Numbered from the stretch's first letter, positions 1 to 16,540 are shown. The stretch is DNA of 64,000 bases from Albifimbria verrucaria (GCA_020081605.1 JAHREC010000062.1:620001-684000), one strand, 5' to 3'. A program made the numbers and translations. The notes: generated from the letters alone by a model not told the origin.

Positions 1-170
1 AACATTGGAGGAACCATGGGATTTATCGGTTCATTGCTACTGATTCTAGACCTCAACTCTTGCGGAAACGCTGATTTAGCATTGGAGGAAGCCCATGGGA
101 TTTATCGATTCATTGCCACCGATTCTAGACTTCAACTCTTGCAGAAACGCTGATTTAGTATTGGCAGAGG
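1..170. repeat. Direct tandem repeat, about 77-bp unit
   Basis: Two nearly identical units start around bases 4 and 81 (each opens with ATTGGAGGAA and continues through TCTAGAC and AACTCTTGC), and a third unit begins near base 160 before the similarity fades. The spacing is 77 then 79 bp. The units differ by a few substitutions and a small indel, so the duplication is not brand new. The repeat runs off the left edge, so more copies may lie outside the window. It is not coding in any convincing frame. Confidence 0.8.
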
Positions 171-775
171 TCATTGCACGGGGTGATTTGCCTCGATCGA
201 TCGAAAAGACCCGACACTACCGGGTAAGATGGTGGACTCGGAACATTTCGGTGTCGTGACCATTAAGAAACATCCTAAGGGGCGCAGGATACAACTGACA
301 TCTATCCGGACCAGAAATGAATGGGAAAAGCGAGATAACTCACTCAAAACTCGATCGATGGCCATCGAAAGAGGCTCCGCAATGTGACGTCAATCGTGGG
401 ATGGTACTTGGCAGACGTGCCTCGAACTCAGCCCTGTCTCATCGCATTCTTGAAGGATAGACGGTGTTTTACGGCGGTGAATTCACATTGCGCTGCAACA
501 AGACGACACCATCAAGTTGAAGCACCCAATCAATTCGACAACTTTAATCCATGATCCTGTAGCCTGAATCACGGCAATGGCCACCTCTGTTAAGACACAG
601 CTTGCCACAGGCCTCTTCGACAGCGTCCGTTTGACAGCGGAAGCCTAATGCAGGGGTGGTGATCAGGGGGTGCGGAACGAGGCTTGCCTAGAACATCCAG
701 GCACACTGCACTGCATCGTCGCGAGGCGGGGTTTTTGTTCGGGGCTTTTTATTCGGGGCTTTGCGACTTATATGT
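171..775. other. Non-coding stretch upstream of the phosphotransferase-like gene
   Basis: I see no credible gene here. Short open frames exist but none has a recognisable domain or fungal splice structure. The promoter of the following gene should lie in the right-hand part. Confidence 0.5.
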
Positions 776-1909
776 ATGCTCATGTTTGCCGGCTCAGAAC
801 GCGCTCGCTCAATCGTTCAACGTGCAATAAACGAGCCAAACTTCAACATGGGCGCCGCCGTATACTCATTAGAAAATTCAGTCAAAGACTTCTTTGCATC
901 CCACGACCTGGTCACGCAGCAGCAATGTGACGAGTTCGCCGTCTCCATCATTGGTGGGCCCGTTACTCCGGTTCCCATCCAAAACGCCTCCAGCTACACC
1001 GTGACAGCGGGCCGTGACCAATCCAAAATTGTCCAGTTCCGTGAGGTCGAGGTCGATCCGGACACGGACATTGTTGATCTCGCCCGAAGCGTTCACGGGC
1101 AGCTTGTGACATCGTATACCTCCCACGGGCGGCTTGGCCATTCGTCGCGCCTTGCCGTCTATTCGACGGAGAAGCTGCCTGGCACGACTTATATCGTAGC
1201 TCGGTCGCAATACGAAAACCCTAGCCGCTCTGCTGAAATTGACGCACGGCGCCACCGGACCGTAGTTGACCTCGCTCGGTAAGTAGAGCCTCCTGCAACG
1301 AGCCTGCGTCGTGGCCGCTTATCTATTCCAGATTCTATGCTGAGTCCTGGAATGCGCCCCAAGATGTTATCCCTGAAGCGGCTGAACATTTGCGCCTTGA
1401 ATATGACTCCAAGCTTGATCTCCTGTCTCGTGTGTTGCCCGCTCGTCTGCAGCAAAATCTATACGACGTTACCGATAGCTTATCATTAATATTCGACCCA
1501 TCGTATCCGATGGTGCTCAGTCATGGTAATCTTTCAGACCTTAACATATTTGTGGACCCAAAAACAGGTGGTATCACTGGTATCGCTGACTGGGAGGGGC
1601 CAAAGTCTGCCCTTTGGCATTTCGCTCTGGGGGTTAGAGCATGTGCTTGGCTCAATGAGCCCGGATGGGTGGCGCTACCACAAGAACCATCGGGAGCTTC
1701 GCCAGAAGTTCTGGCGCACATTTGAGGACGCCGTGGGCGGACTGTCAGATGATGAACGAGAAGCCATAGAAGTCGCCAGAATGGCTGGCTTGTATCTTCG
1801 GTATGGCTTCAACTGGGAAGAAGAAGGGATTGACCCAGTCGAAGAGGGCACTTCTTCATTCATGTACTTAAATGCTTATTGCTCAGAACAGTTTCCACTT
1901 CAAATATAA
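776..1909 (+). CDS. APH-like phosphotransferase family protein, frame broken
   Basis: Protein of the fungal aminoglycoside-phosphotransferase-like (kinase-fold, PF01636-type) family; the substrate is unknown. ATGs at 776 or 782 can start it. Exon 1 runs to 1278, followed by a 53-bp intron (1279-1331, GTAAGT...CAG) that joins in phase. The second exon holds the catalytic-loop signature HGNLSDLNIFVD (about 1522-1557) and the metal-binding ADW (near 1585), as expected in this fold. The frame then breaks in the run GGGAGGGG (about 1588-1597): the family-like C-terminal part (LPFGISLWGLEHVLG, ending at 1909) continues one base later. Removing one G restores a continuous family-like reading, so this looks like a one-base insertion. 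A real pseudogene is possible because this is an accessory gene. No neighbour shares its strand or function. Confidence 0.65.
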
Positions 1910-2142
1910 ATGAAATAATGGTTTTGCTGACACTAACCATGTGAGCCAGGTGTTTTGAAATATTTGTAACGAGAACCTCTGCACCGTTCAGGTCCGCATC
2001 ACGATATCTAAGCTCTGTATATCTAAATGTATTGAATCTTTTAAATGAGGCATACCGCTTATTCACTACCACCCTTAACGCCTGAAACCTGCTCTTATAT
2101 CTTATTCCTGTAAAAATCACTCACTCCCATACCTGGGCTGTG

Positions 2143-3265
2143 TTAAAAATCCATCTCTTTGAGAAAATGCGGCATTTCGTAATCTCCTTCGTCGGTGCAT
2201 CGCTGGCAATTGCACATGAAGTTCCAACTCCTCTTCATTTCTTCTTGGCGCGCTTGAGTATCCGAGAATTCTGTCAAATCAAAATATGAAATGCAGCACT
2301 CTTCGCCTTCTTCGATGTCTCGGTTGGCTTCAAATATCCTGCGTCCGTTTTCATCCAGCTTGTGGATAATCTTGTTACGACCTGTCAGTAACAGAAGAGA
2401 GTGCAAAGAAATGGGGAGCGCTTACATTCGGACAGCATGAATGGTTGAACATGGCCGCTGTTGGATATATCCCAGCTCCGTAATAGCCTCCACGGCTAAC
2501 AAAAGACACCACAGGATACTCTCCGGTGACCCCGGGGTATAGGCCGAATGAGTTTGACTCGAGTTTGCAAAAGAGATCAAGTGCGTCCTGGGTATCGACC
2601 TCTATGCTGAGAGCATTGCCAGCAAGATATGATTGTGCAAGTAGCCTCCATTGCTCGACCAATTCAGCACGGAACCCTTTTGGATTTCCGTCAAGACTTC
2701 GGACAGAGTCCCAACCTCTGAGATGCAAATGAGCAAGTTCTTGATTTCCCTTGCCCACGATTCGTCCACACCTGTTCATTTGTACATCTATGTGCCTGTG
2801 GATGAGAATTCTAGCAACCAGCCAGAGCACACCAAAGTCGCTGTCACCATGCTTCGATCGAATATCTGGGGAAAACCGTCTCAGCCAGGAACATTCCAAG
2901 TTGTGACGATTCCTATCATTTTGTCGACATTGTTCGTTGCACCACATGACTTCCTCCACACAATGATCAGGGCAATTTACTCCTCTTGTTTGAGGCTGAA
3001 TCCTGCGGTTACACTCGTTCCAGCTACACAAATAGTAAGGAGGGTCATCCGCCATCATAGCCGGGACGAGTGCATAAGGGCTGTCGATGAGTAAAGTTTC
3101 GCCATCTTCGAGGAGCCTCGTGGGCACTACTTTTCTTCCTTTTGCAGGGTCGAGTCCAACCTTCAGTCCGGGATGAACAAACACGGACGCCTCTTCTCGC
3201 GATCCCTTTGTAAGCGTCAAATGAGCCCGGACTGTCCGGGGTTCAATCTCTGTGACAACACTCAT
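2143..3265 (-). CDS. SET domain protein with MYND-like zinc finger (SMYD-type)
   Basis: Predicted lysine methyltransferase-fold protein of about 355 residues. Exon 1 is 3265-2426. A 55-bp intron (2425-2371) joins in phase 0 if the acceptor is the AACAAG at 2375-2371, giving CCPN followed by IIHKLDENG. The N-terminal SET portion (GRKVVPTRLLEDGE, about residues 43-56) is interrupted by a Cys/His-rich MYND-like segment (CSWNECNRRI... CPDHC... CNEQCRQ, about 79-120), as in SMYD proteins. The SET core motif NHSCCPN is at the exon junction, the GEECCISYFDL motif follows, and a post-SET CNCQRC is near the C terminus. Fungi have many such proteins and substrates are mostly unknown. The reading frame is intact, unlike most genes in this window. 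Confidence 0.85.
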
Positions 3266-6840
<3,575 letters not shown>

Positions 6841-9292
6841 ATTGTTCATCAGTAGGCAATTAGACGTGCTCTGTGGGGGTTGGGCACAAAATTGGTCAAA
6901 TGTGTGAGAAAGACACGCATCTGGTCTAATCACATGGTTATCTAACCATTTCTACTCCTGGTTCTCTACGAAGGAGGGATTTCAAGTCACTTTTTAGTGT
7001 GTTGTCGTCCATTTAGTTAGTCACTAGCGATAGGTGGTTCTCATCTTCGCAAATACTACATTCTTTCACCATTAGCCATGACCTTGTTGTGACCTTGCCT
7101 CGTTTGCTGCTAAGAACTCGTTAAGCCAATATCCAGGCCATGGTGTCTACTTATGACTTTGTAAAACTGATAAGTTCCTTGTACCGGACTATATGATGTC
7201 CCTTCACACTCTAAGCTTGTACTAGTTGTGGTATATAAAAGGAATGATTGAAATAGAGAGGATTGAAGGCATCTGCAAGTATCTTAGGTATTTAACTGCA
7301 CTATATGCCTCGTTATGCTTTAGCAACTTCCATCTGTGCTTAAATACAGTGGAAGAGCAAAAATTCCGCATAGCTAGCTTAGATATCTTGACGAACAATC
7401 AACGAAATATCTAATAATAAACGATGGAAACCGTAAGAAATTTAGAATAATATGCTAATATATCAAGCAGATAATAGGTAGTTCCAAGGTTTCTTCTTAA
7501 CAAGACTCTTATTGCTAACAGAAATCGTGAGGTGGGCGAAACTTTTGTCCTCTCACTGTAGTAACAAATTGGAAACCTATCTGTATTATGCCTACGGCCT
7601 TTTATATGAATTGCATGGGCCTTTATCTTAAGGACAATCTATAACCATGAACTGTGATCTGGGACCCGTATAACCGTAATATGATACGCTTTTCTAGCCA
7701 TACGATCGTCTCGTATGCACAAAAACTACCTTAAGTTTGGAGATGTGTTTCGTCGATACGAAGCTGCGGTCCCTGTAGCCGCTGAAGAATCACATTTTAA
7801 GCACATGAAGGCTCAGAGAAGTTATCAGACGCAGTATGCCGAGTTGATATGCTGTTATACGAGTGGCGTCAGAGTCGTGCAACATTTAAAGTTCCTGTTG
7901 ACTGGGAGTTGTGATGTATGAGATCCACCAAATCTATCCAAGGAAACCTGATGCAACATTGGTCACCTGGTTTACTAAGCCGATAGAGAAAGCACTCAGA
8001 CTCGATTGAACCAAGAGCTTGTGATGTATCTTAATTTGTCTCGTTTGAATTGACTGGGGTGTCAGCCCGTTACATTCCCTGGGAGTCCGGGCAGTGAAGC
8101 GGATAGACCCTGATTAAACTCCTTCTTCCGGGAATCCTTGTTCGTATAATTGCAAAAGTCCGTCTCATGCATAGTAAATCCAACCATATCAGTGGCTGGG
8201 ACATGAGCCACTATAATCAGCAAGATCATTGGCTAGATCTCCTAGAGCCGCCTGAAACACTAATTGAACATTGGAAGGTAAAACTTCTCTTTAGGCAGGA
8301 GATTTGCTGCGCGAACTCGTGTGGTTGGTTTCTGTTGACAACCGAGGATGGAACTTCAAAGTCCGGGACAGTTGTGTGATCGAGCCACTTTGGTTCCATC
8401 AAGTCCATGGTAAATTATCTCTCCCTCCTGGCTATATCAATTAGATTAAACATAGGACAAAGCGGTCTAACCGTGTATGGCTGCCGTCTCCTATTAACAA
8501 ATCTGTCGTGTCACGAATCTCGCAGCCCTCAGTGTTGCACTTCTCTGTGTTTGCTTGCCTTTTAACAAACAGTACCCAATATATCGTCTGTGCCTTATGT
8601 TTCACCCTTCATTTATTGTGACATCACCTTTTCACAATCGATCGGTCATTGTTCTCCATTTCAAGGATCTATGAATCGGCAGTGAGACGTGGGGCCACAG
8701 TCTAGCCTGTGAAGAATGTTCCACTTCGCCATCTGCCAGTTAATCACTATAACCATCGTAAAGGGAGACATGCCTGTAAAAACTAAAACACGCATTCTAC
8801 ATGGTCAAACTTTAAACATGTTCCAAGTCGCATTGCTCCCATGACCTCCTTCCCAAAGTCCCTTGAGCGACATATGTACGCAATTGTGTGCTTCGGTGAC
8901 GATCCAAATATCAGCTCTCACGATCAGCGCCAATTGCCGTTGCACTGCCAGCGGATAACACTATATTAAGTTCTAGACCTGATATATCACATCACGCAAT
9001 TGGCCAAATTGTTAGACATAGATAACACGGCGCAACGCCAGCCTGTCGGCGCAACACGGAGGACCCCGGATCGGCAGGTCATCTAAACAACACCCCTGTC
9101 AAGCGTCTCCTCATCCGGCAGTTAGACGTCTGTGAGCTTCCTGATTTGGAAGTTTGCTGCGTTGCGCGAGTTGCACATGAAAGAGGGAGGTTGCCGTTGG
9201 TGCCGCCCTCGTGTATATCAAGAGGTGTCTTGGCTCGTTCCAACTGACTGCTTTGCGTCATCTTTGGCTTTACTGTCACTGAGTCCTTCGTC
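6841..9292. other. 2.4-kb AT-rich stretch without a recognisable gene
   Basis: Short open frames only, none with a domain or intron pattern I can support. It contains the 3' end of the xylanase transcript and, at the right end, the promoter of the carboxypeptidase (a TATAT-containing stretch near 9212, about 80 bp before the ATG). Confidence 0.5.
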
Positions 9293-10603
9293 ATGGCAAT
9301 CAAGTCCACTCTTCTGTGCGCTCTCCTCGCCTTCTCCTCCGTTTCATCGGGGTGTCTCCTCCTGAGGAGCGCAACAATGATGGCTTGAGGACCATTGTCC
9401 GTCGTCAAAGCAACGGAACGCCAGTTGGCTCAGGCGACCGTTTCAGCGGAGGCTCCTCAGCTCCCCGAGGACTTGGCTCGCAGTCTTCCGCCAGCTTCAG
9501 CACCCTGCTCAACCCCAACGAGATCAAGAGCGGTCTCCAGGGTCTGGTCAACACCTATGGCATTCAGACCTTTGAGACTCCTTACAAGACTTTTGAGGGT
9601 CGCACCATTATCGGAGCAAAGGTTGGCGGCTCGGGCACTGCCAACACCGCGTACCGTGTCTTCATCAATGGCAACATCCACGCCCGTGAGCGCGGGTCTA
9701 TGGACAACGTGCTGTACTTCATCTCAGATCTGCTCTATGCCAACAAGAACAACGTCGGTCTGACGTACGGTACCAAGACCTACACCGCTGCTCAGGTCAA
9801 GACTGCCCTCTCCGCGGGCATTGTCTTCATTCCCTGAGCAACCCCGACGGTGTCGCTTACGACCAGTCCACCAACAGCTGCTGGCGCAAGAACCGTAACA
9901 CTGCCAGTGGTACGGGTTCATCTGCGGGTGTTGACCTGAACCGTAACTTTGACTTTGTATGGGACTTCAAGAAGCTCTTCGCTTCAAGCGTCCAGTCCAG
10001 CGTCGCCTCCACCTCTCCCAGCTCCGAGACCTTCCACGGCACCAGCGCCTTCTCCGAGCCAGAGACAAAGAACATCAAGTGGGTGTTCGATACCTACTCC
10101 AAGGTCCGCTGGTTTGTCGACCTGCACTCCTACGCTGGTGATGTCCTCTACAGCTGGGGCAGCGATGACAACCAGTCCACATACCCGTACATCAACTTCC
10201 GCAACTCCACCTACAACAGCGTCCGTGGTGTCCTCAGCGACACTCCTGGTGTCCGAGGAGGCTATGGCGAGTACACCCCGCATCTGAGAACACTGATAAC
10301 ATCGCCGCTGCCAGGCGTATCGCCTCTGGTTTGACCGCTGGTGGAGGCCGTACCTACAGTGCCATCCAGGCCTCCGACCTGTATCCCACCTCTGGAGCTA
10401 GCGATGACTACGCCTACTCGCGACACTTTGCTGATACGAGCAAGAACCTTGTCCACTCGTACACCATTGAATTCGGATTTGGCAACACTGCCAGCTCGTG
10501 CCCTTTCTACCCTACTGTCGCCCAGTACAACACCAACATCAAGGCGACCGGTGCCGGCTTTATGGAGTTCTTGCTGGCTGCTGTTGAGATTGGCCTTGAG
10601 TGA
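9293..10603 (+). CDS. Secreted M14 metallocarboxypeptidase (three frame breaks)
   Basis: Zinc carboxypeptidase of family M14 (carboxypeptidase A type), removing C-terminal residues from peptides outside the cell. A signal peptide starts at 9293 (MAIKSTLLCALLAFSSVSS). The zinc ligands are in NIHARERGS (His and Glu) and WFVDLHSYAG (His). The substrate-contact motif GVDLNRNFDFVW and the catalytic glutamate in HSYTIEFGFG are present. No intron is needed. The protein is split over four frame segments by three apparent one-base deletions: in the GGGG near 9349-9352, in ATTCCCTGAG near 9833 (otherwise a TGA stop; one more C gives PLSNPDGV), and in ACCCCGCATC near 10277. All three are in homopolymers. 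The restored length of about 435 residues fits the family. Confidence 0.9.
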
Positions 10604-10789
10604 TAGCACAAGCGTCAAGGAAGGCGTTGGGGGTGAACATGGAGGAAGCGAGCCGAACAGCTATTCAAAGACCATAAATTTATTTGTTTGTGCGAAGAAA
10701 AAGCAAATCTTACTATACTAAAAGTCTATTGTGTGAAGTAGAGTCCCTGTGAAAAAAATGTATAGGTATCATCGTAATCGGCAATGCCT

Positions 10790-12510
10790 TCAGTTGTCAT
10801 TGCAAGACCAACACTGGGCTTTAGAAGCATCGCCGCAGCAACTGTTAAGACGGGCCACCGAAGGAAATGGGCACACAATCCGCTCATGCTTCTCACCTTC
10901 TCCTACCGTCACTCTGACGTTTGTGTGTTCTGGAGCCTCGTCATTCTCCACCCAGTCCCGAAGCTGTTTGTACAAGCCGTCAGGGTTACTGCTTCGAGCT
11001 TCCTCGCAGTGACCCATGCCTGGGATGGGATAGTAACGGAGGAAATCTTCGACGCCCGGCACGGTATCGGCCACATTCTTGTAATATGTCTCGGTGCCTT
11101 TGGCGCTGAGAAGAGTGTCGCTCTGTTTGGAATTACACTTGTCAGAAGTTTGATCCCCGGAGGTGACTTATGGCAAGATGGAGAGCTGGTGCGACTTACA
11201 AGTCCGTGGTAGCTAATCAACTTGCCACCGGCCCTTTTGAATCGAGAAAGGTCAGGGTCATAGGTGCCCAGAATGGAGAGAAACTCGTTGCGTCCCGCTT
11301 TCAAAAGGTCTGTGAAAGCCGTGCGGTTCAAATGTGGGATATCCAATCCAGGTCTCCCTTTTCAACGAAGAGTGAGATCCAAAGTTGACCGAACAGCGAC
11401 GGGTTACCCGTGCATGGGGTTGTGGTACAGTTGGTTCCGGCAACTGCACCAGCAGTAGTCTTTGGGTCGTTTCCAGTCAGGTCAGTGCCAGGCATTAATC
11501 CAGGCCAAAGTAACTGGCCTTCGACAGTTTCAATTCCATGCCAAGTTGCGTTGACAGTTTTAGCAGCTGCCTCGCTAATTCGAACGCTTTTACCATCCTT
11601 CTGTTGGCACTTGATCTCATTGCCCACAACAGAGAATGGGTCGAACTTGGCAAGACATTCGACAGGGTCAGATATTAGCCCATCCTCTACGCCATCAAGC
11701 GTGTCACAGGTTTCAACCGCCGCCGCCGTTATTGCGTCGATCTCGCATCCAGCAGGGTACTCTCCAAGTTCGTTCATGATCTGCTGGGGCCAGTGAGTGC
11801 CCAAGAAAACCTCGTTCAAGTTCAGTCCGGGCGCGCCAGAAATAATACCATCAAACGCTTCTGGGTAGCGCTGTGCAAGCATCATCGCCTGTCGGCCACC
11901 TTGAGAGCACCCGATAAAGTAGGAATAATCAGGTTCTTTGCCGTAGAAATCCTTTAGCAGCGACTTGCCAATGATGGCCTGGGACAAGAAAATCGAATGA
12001 GATCAACAAATTCAAAGCGCTCTGGGGATTAATACGCACCATATCGTTCAAGCTGATTGCTGCAAGATTTTGCAGCAAAGGCCAATTCAAATTACCAGGA
12101 CTCTTTAAAGCCCATGGTGTTGGGTCTCCGGTAGTGCCGACGCCAGCGTCGGTTGTAATACCGGCATAACCATCATACAAAGCACCAATCATGGCGGTAT
12201 ACGGTATGATCACACGTCCCGCAGCAAAGCCTCCTCCACCTTGGGCTTGCAAACGGCCTTTCCAGTTTTTTGTCGGTAACCAGGCCTCGACATTGATGGT
12301 GTCATCCTGCCCGGGGTGCGTGTAGGTGACGGTGACATTACAGAAAGTGGCATTATTCAGCTCAACTTCTGGAGCAACTTGTCGCCAATTTGCTGTAGCG
12401 ATGCCTGAGAAGTTGGTGACCAAGTCGGCATTGATGTTGAGGATCTCCGCGCCAAACAACGAAGGGTCGAAGGTTGTGGCCTTGCATAAACCAGCTAAAG
12501 AAGCAGCCAT
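10790..12510 (-). CDS. Tannase / feruloyl esterase family protein
   Basis: Serine esterase of the tannase/feruloyl-esterase family (PF07519), cleaving gallate or ferulate esters of plant polyphenols and cell walls. Three exons: 12510-12040, 11978-11200 and 11122-10790. The introns are 11979-12039 (GTGCGT...CAG) and 11123-11199 (GTAAGT...CAG), both in phase 0. The nucleophile is in GCSQGGRQ, the aspartate in HGLSD (formed across the second intron) and the histidine in GMGHC, completing the triad. Total about 527 residues. One missing C near 11356-11364 (GAGACCTGG on the coding strand) breaks the frame; with it the reading becomes GDPGLDIPHLN. The ATG at 12510 is chosen because upstream in-frame starts are not ATG, and a TATATAAG-like box lies about 75 bp upstream. 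No clear signal peptide is visible, which is odd for this family. Confidence 0.88.
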
Positions 12511-14332
12511 CTTGAATATTGATGGATTTGCACAGTTCAATACTATTGAATACTACATCTATCAACTCTGGAAACCAGCGTCTCTTATATGGGCGCAGAA
12601 TGTGATGCTAGTAATTCATTCTTCTGGCCCACTATATTGCTAGCATCCAACTCGTTTACGGCGATCCTTCGTATATTGAGTTTCATCCTTCGTACCTTGG
12701 ATTTCCAAACACGTGCGGCTAACGTAAGCAATAAGCATGCCTGTGCGTTCGGTGATTGCGTCGTTTACCCCAGCAAATCTTACGCACCACTCCATCTCTA
12801 ATGCGACATTATTGGAGAGAATTCCTTATTAATGGCCTCCAAAGCCATCTATTGGAAGAGGGAGCATAAGAGAGGCCTATTGGTGATTAATCCCTCGTTC
12901 GTTCGGCTATCGGAGACCCTGCAGAGCTGGTCAGGGTGTCCCTAGTTTCTGATGGAATGTTCCTTAATGTCCTCGTTCGCACGTTACATCTCGAAACGGA
13001 ACAGTACGGCTAGAAACATATTTATACCTAATCCCTGAACGCAAGGGGCTGCAGAGTACATCCTATAGAAAGGGCTGAAAGCTGGTCTATGTGCTCCTTA
13101 CATGAGTGCTCGTGTGCGCTTCTTGCTCGTTCTTGTCAGATTTGTAGAACATGCCTCCTATTTACGAAACTCCACCCCAGCAACAGCTCAAATGAATGAT
13201 ATATGGAGTTAAAATTAACTCAGAATATTTTAGAGCATCATTCTGATATATGCGGAAGAAGTTACCAGTATATGTACTGGAAACCAAGGACTCGGGAGCA
13301 AAATTAAGCGTTTTTTCCCCTGAGTATTCTGCGAAGCTGAGAGTTGGCGGTATATATTCGCGGGAAACAAGATGTGTTGGTGAACAGCCTGCATTGCACA
13401 AGATACCTTTGCCAGTTTTCGCAGTACGAAAACCTGCTCCGAAACGTGAGTAATGTCAAACTGGAGTGATATTTGCTAAACCCCTGCCAAATGCAAAATA
13501 CATAAGTCCATTTTTATGTTATATCCACTGGAAACGAACAGGGGTTAGAGAGTTAGAATAGGAGGACAGAAATTCAACATACCTAGCGCGGATATCTTGA
13601 CCAGTATTCCACAAATTAGCTAAGAATAAACGACTAGAATGATAAAAAGCGTCTTGGGTATCAAATAGAGGAGAACACCCAAGTTATTTATACAAACTGA
13701 TTAGGATCCAATTTAAAGTAGCAACGCCATACAAAAAAGATATAGACTTGGTTAGGACTAAATATCCAAAAAGCGTATATCATCCAAAAGAATGGAATAC
13801 ATACAACAGCCGGTATTCGCTGGTCGTCACCGACCCAACTACTAATCTGCCGGTTACATGCTTAATTAAGGGAGAGCGGACGGGATCCCATGCTTTCATG
13901 CACCTATGGTCGTATGTGGTGATTGTGGTTGGCAAAAATGCTTAAGACTTACATGCAACACGTCGATGAGTTGCGATGAGAGCGGGTAGGCGACGCGCCA
14001 TAGACGCCCTTAGGCACCCTAAAGCACATGTGTGTTGGACACGGTAGTTCTCAGTTGCAAAGTCAGTATCGAAATAATTTATTAAAGACGTATTTTTGAA
14101 ACTTAATGCGCTTGGCAGTACAATATCTTATGAGATAACCCTCGAGACTCATTGTCTAAGCCTATACAGCAAAGAAGGTTGTAGGAGACACAATGTTGCA
14201 AGTGAAACACCCACGGTATCGTCTACATGGCTCATGTGTTCATTTTACGCCTTTAAAAATTTGTTCGCCGTTTCATAACTCCAGTGACTTTTCGTGTGGG
14301 CTATCTATCAGTAAATAATTATTTAATCTTGC
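12511..14332. other. 1.8-kb gene-free stretch
   Basis: I see no gene. The left 100 bp hold the tannase promoter (ATATAA on the minus strand near 12585-12590). The rest contains short frames without recognisable features. Confidence 0.5.
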
Positions 14333-15959
14333 CGGCTGCCCATCCACGAAGCGTCCTCCTCAGCAGCCCGCTGAAGAATATCAGTGACACTATCCAGGTC
14401 AAGATCCAGCACTTTCTCAATGTAGCGGGAATCTCAATATTATCCCAGCTTCCTGCTAAATCAGCTTGAAGTTCCCGGCGCTTTGCTCCGGCTGCGTAGC
14501 CAAACAGAGTGACATCAATAGCACTATGACCACCGGTGCTCCATTGAGCTTCAACACGCTGCGAAAGCATCGTGGCAAGGGTAACCTCCATTCCATCAGT
14601 TTGGAGGAGCTCCTCAATCTCCTCCTCGGTAGCGTCAGAAAGAGAATAATAAGGAACTATCTCTTCTACAAGAAACTTGCGGTTGTCCACACTCTCGGGA
14701 CGGTCAGCCCATTTGTTGGCGAGGAAGTTTGCTGTGTGACGCGCCGCAAATGCCGGACGAGGATCATAGTCACCGACTAAGGTAAGGCCACCAGTTTCGT
14801 GATCAGAGCTGGAGATAAGGATGGTGTCAGGGTGCTCATCCACCCACTCACGAAGCCATTGCATCACATCGTTGTAGTGCCAGGTACCCACAGCATGGGC
14901 AGGGACATCACCAGCATGGCCGGATGTATCGAGTTTTGCCGACTCGATCATGACAAAATATCCCTTCTCCTTGCAATGAGTAGCACGGTGAAGAGCATGG
15001 ACAGCAGTTTGTGACATCTCGAGTAGCGACGGCTCGTCCTTGATTTCGCGACGGTCAATCTCCAACCTCATATCACCTGTGGTGTTTCAGTCAAGAACAC
15101 ATATAATCTAGCAAAGAAACGCAAAGAACCTACCATCAGCAAAGTTGCCAAGGATCGGCAAACGCGTTTGGCCCAGGCCAAGCTCAAAATCATCAAATTC
15201 GGATCGATTCCGAACAATCGACCATCCATGTTCTTTTGCGTAGGCATAGAGATCCGTGTCGTCCTTACGACATGAACCTGCAACACCCTGGGGCAAGAAG
15301 CTGCAACGACAACCGCCAAGAAGGACATCGGCAACAGGACCGAGAGGATGGATCTTACCAAGCTGTTGCTCAGCAATGAGGTTCTTGTTATTCCGGTCAG
15401 AGGTGTGTGCAGAGTAAGCTTAGGGGATGTCAGCTGTGGTCCTTGTCAGTTAAAAGAAGTTTACGAACAGCCTGGGGTGGCGTGAGTAATGGCCGTGGTC
15501 GAGACAAGACCAGTCCTTAGACCGGCGAGTTTGGCAGCCTCCAACACAGATCCAACAGGACGGCCATCTGGTTTAATGGCAATCCACCCGTTGTTCGTCT
15601 TGTGTCCAGTAGCTAGAGCAGTGCCGCCCGACGCCGAATCGGTGATCAAACGATTAGCAGAGTGGGTACGAACAAGATCGCAAACCTGGAACAAGACATT
15701 TTGAGTCAGTTATCTTTTCTAATTCTCTACTTTCAGCCCAATCCAGTTCAGCATTACCAGGTCATCAACCGCAAGTGTGCCGATATCAGGGTTAGTCCGG
15801 TTCAGTTTCGATGAGCCAGTGTAAGTCGCGGGCCAGAGTTTGAGAGGCTGGACCCCAGCCGTCAGGAATGACATAAATGACGTTCTTGGCTTCAACAACA
15901 GCCGAGACTGCTTGAGCAAAAGCTGTAACAGCGACCGTAGCAACAACAATAGTACGCAT
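14333..15959 (-). CDS. Alkaline phosphatase (PF00245 family)
   Basis: Metal-dependent phosphomonoesterase. The ATG at 15959 opens a hydrophobic leader (MRTIVVATVAVTAFAQAVSA), so it is secreted or vacuolar. Family motifs in order: IPDGWGPASQT, the serine nucleophile site TDSASGGTALATGHKT, THATPGSYSAHTSDR, the zinc site DTSGHAGD, SSDHETGG and the final TGGHSAIDV. Introns: 15686-15767, 15419-15468 and 15077-15133, all GT-AG and in phase. Two frame breaks: an extra A near 15805-15810 and a missing C in the GCGGGAATC near 14425-14429 (plus strand). After the second, the proper C terminus (YIEKVLDLDLDSVTDIL..., about 30 further residues) ends at the TAA at 14333-14335. A phosphate-scavenging role fits the neighbouring secreted hydrolases. 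Confidence 0.9.
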
Positions 15960-16540
15960 GTTGCGGTATTGTCTCTTTATAGGGACCACTCGAGGAATCA
16001 AGGATGGACTGGTGGGTAAGGCGTCTGGAAATGTCGTTCTAGAGATATGATTATCCCCATACTTATAGTATTCTCAGCAATATTGGTCTTGACCAGCAAG
16101 TTATGCAAGTCATAGCTAGGCTAACCGCCAAGATGTCCTGTCCACGATGTATATTAGACCTACTTGGCATTTTCACACAGAAAATATGTTCCTTATGACA
16201 CACAAACTGCGACTTCTCTCAAGCTGCGATGTTTGCCATGCCCTCCATAAACCAGGAACAAGGAAATGGCCGAGTCGTTCCTTTGAAAGCGGGTCGAGCA
16301 TCAGTAGCCACGGATTTAACGTTGCAGAACCCACATATACGGACTCCCCTTCAGAACAGCAACCCAGTCGGCATTCTGGAGCACCCAACGTGCTCGTCAG
16401 GATCAGTGGCTTTAAATCTTGGCTCACCCCGCCTAACCTAGGGATGTGGTCTTGGCTTAGCAGGACCCTGCTGAACGTCGTTTCTTTGTGAGGTGGGCGC
16501 ATCTACACGCTGATTTCTTTCGAGGTGGGAGAACAAGCTG
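15960..16540. other. Intergenic stretch upstream of the alkaline phosphatase
   Basis: No credible gene. It holds the alkaline phosphatase promoter; a CCTATAAAGAG on the minus strand lies only about 15-20 bp before the ATG, so it is more likely leader than a TATA box. Confidence 0.4.

Noticed and set aside
11173..11207. A 33-bp mini-intron in the tannase ending CATAAG
   Set aside because: Too short and out of phase; the 77-bp intron ending CAAACAG restores HGLSD in frame.
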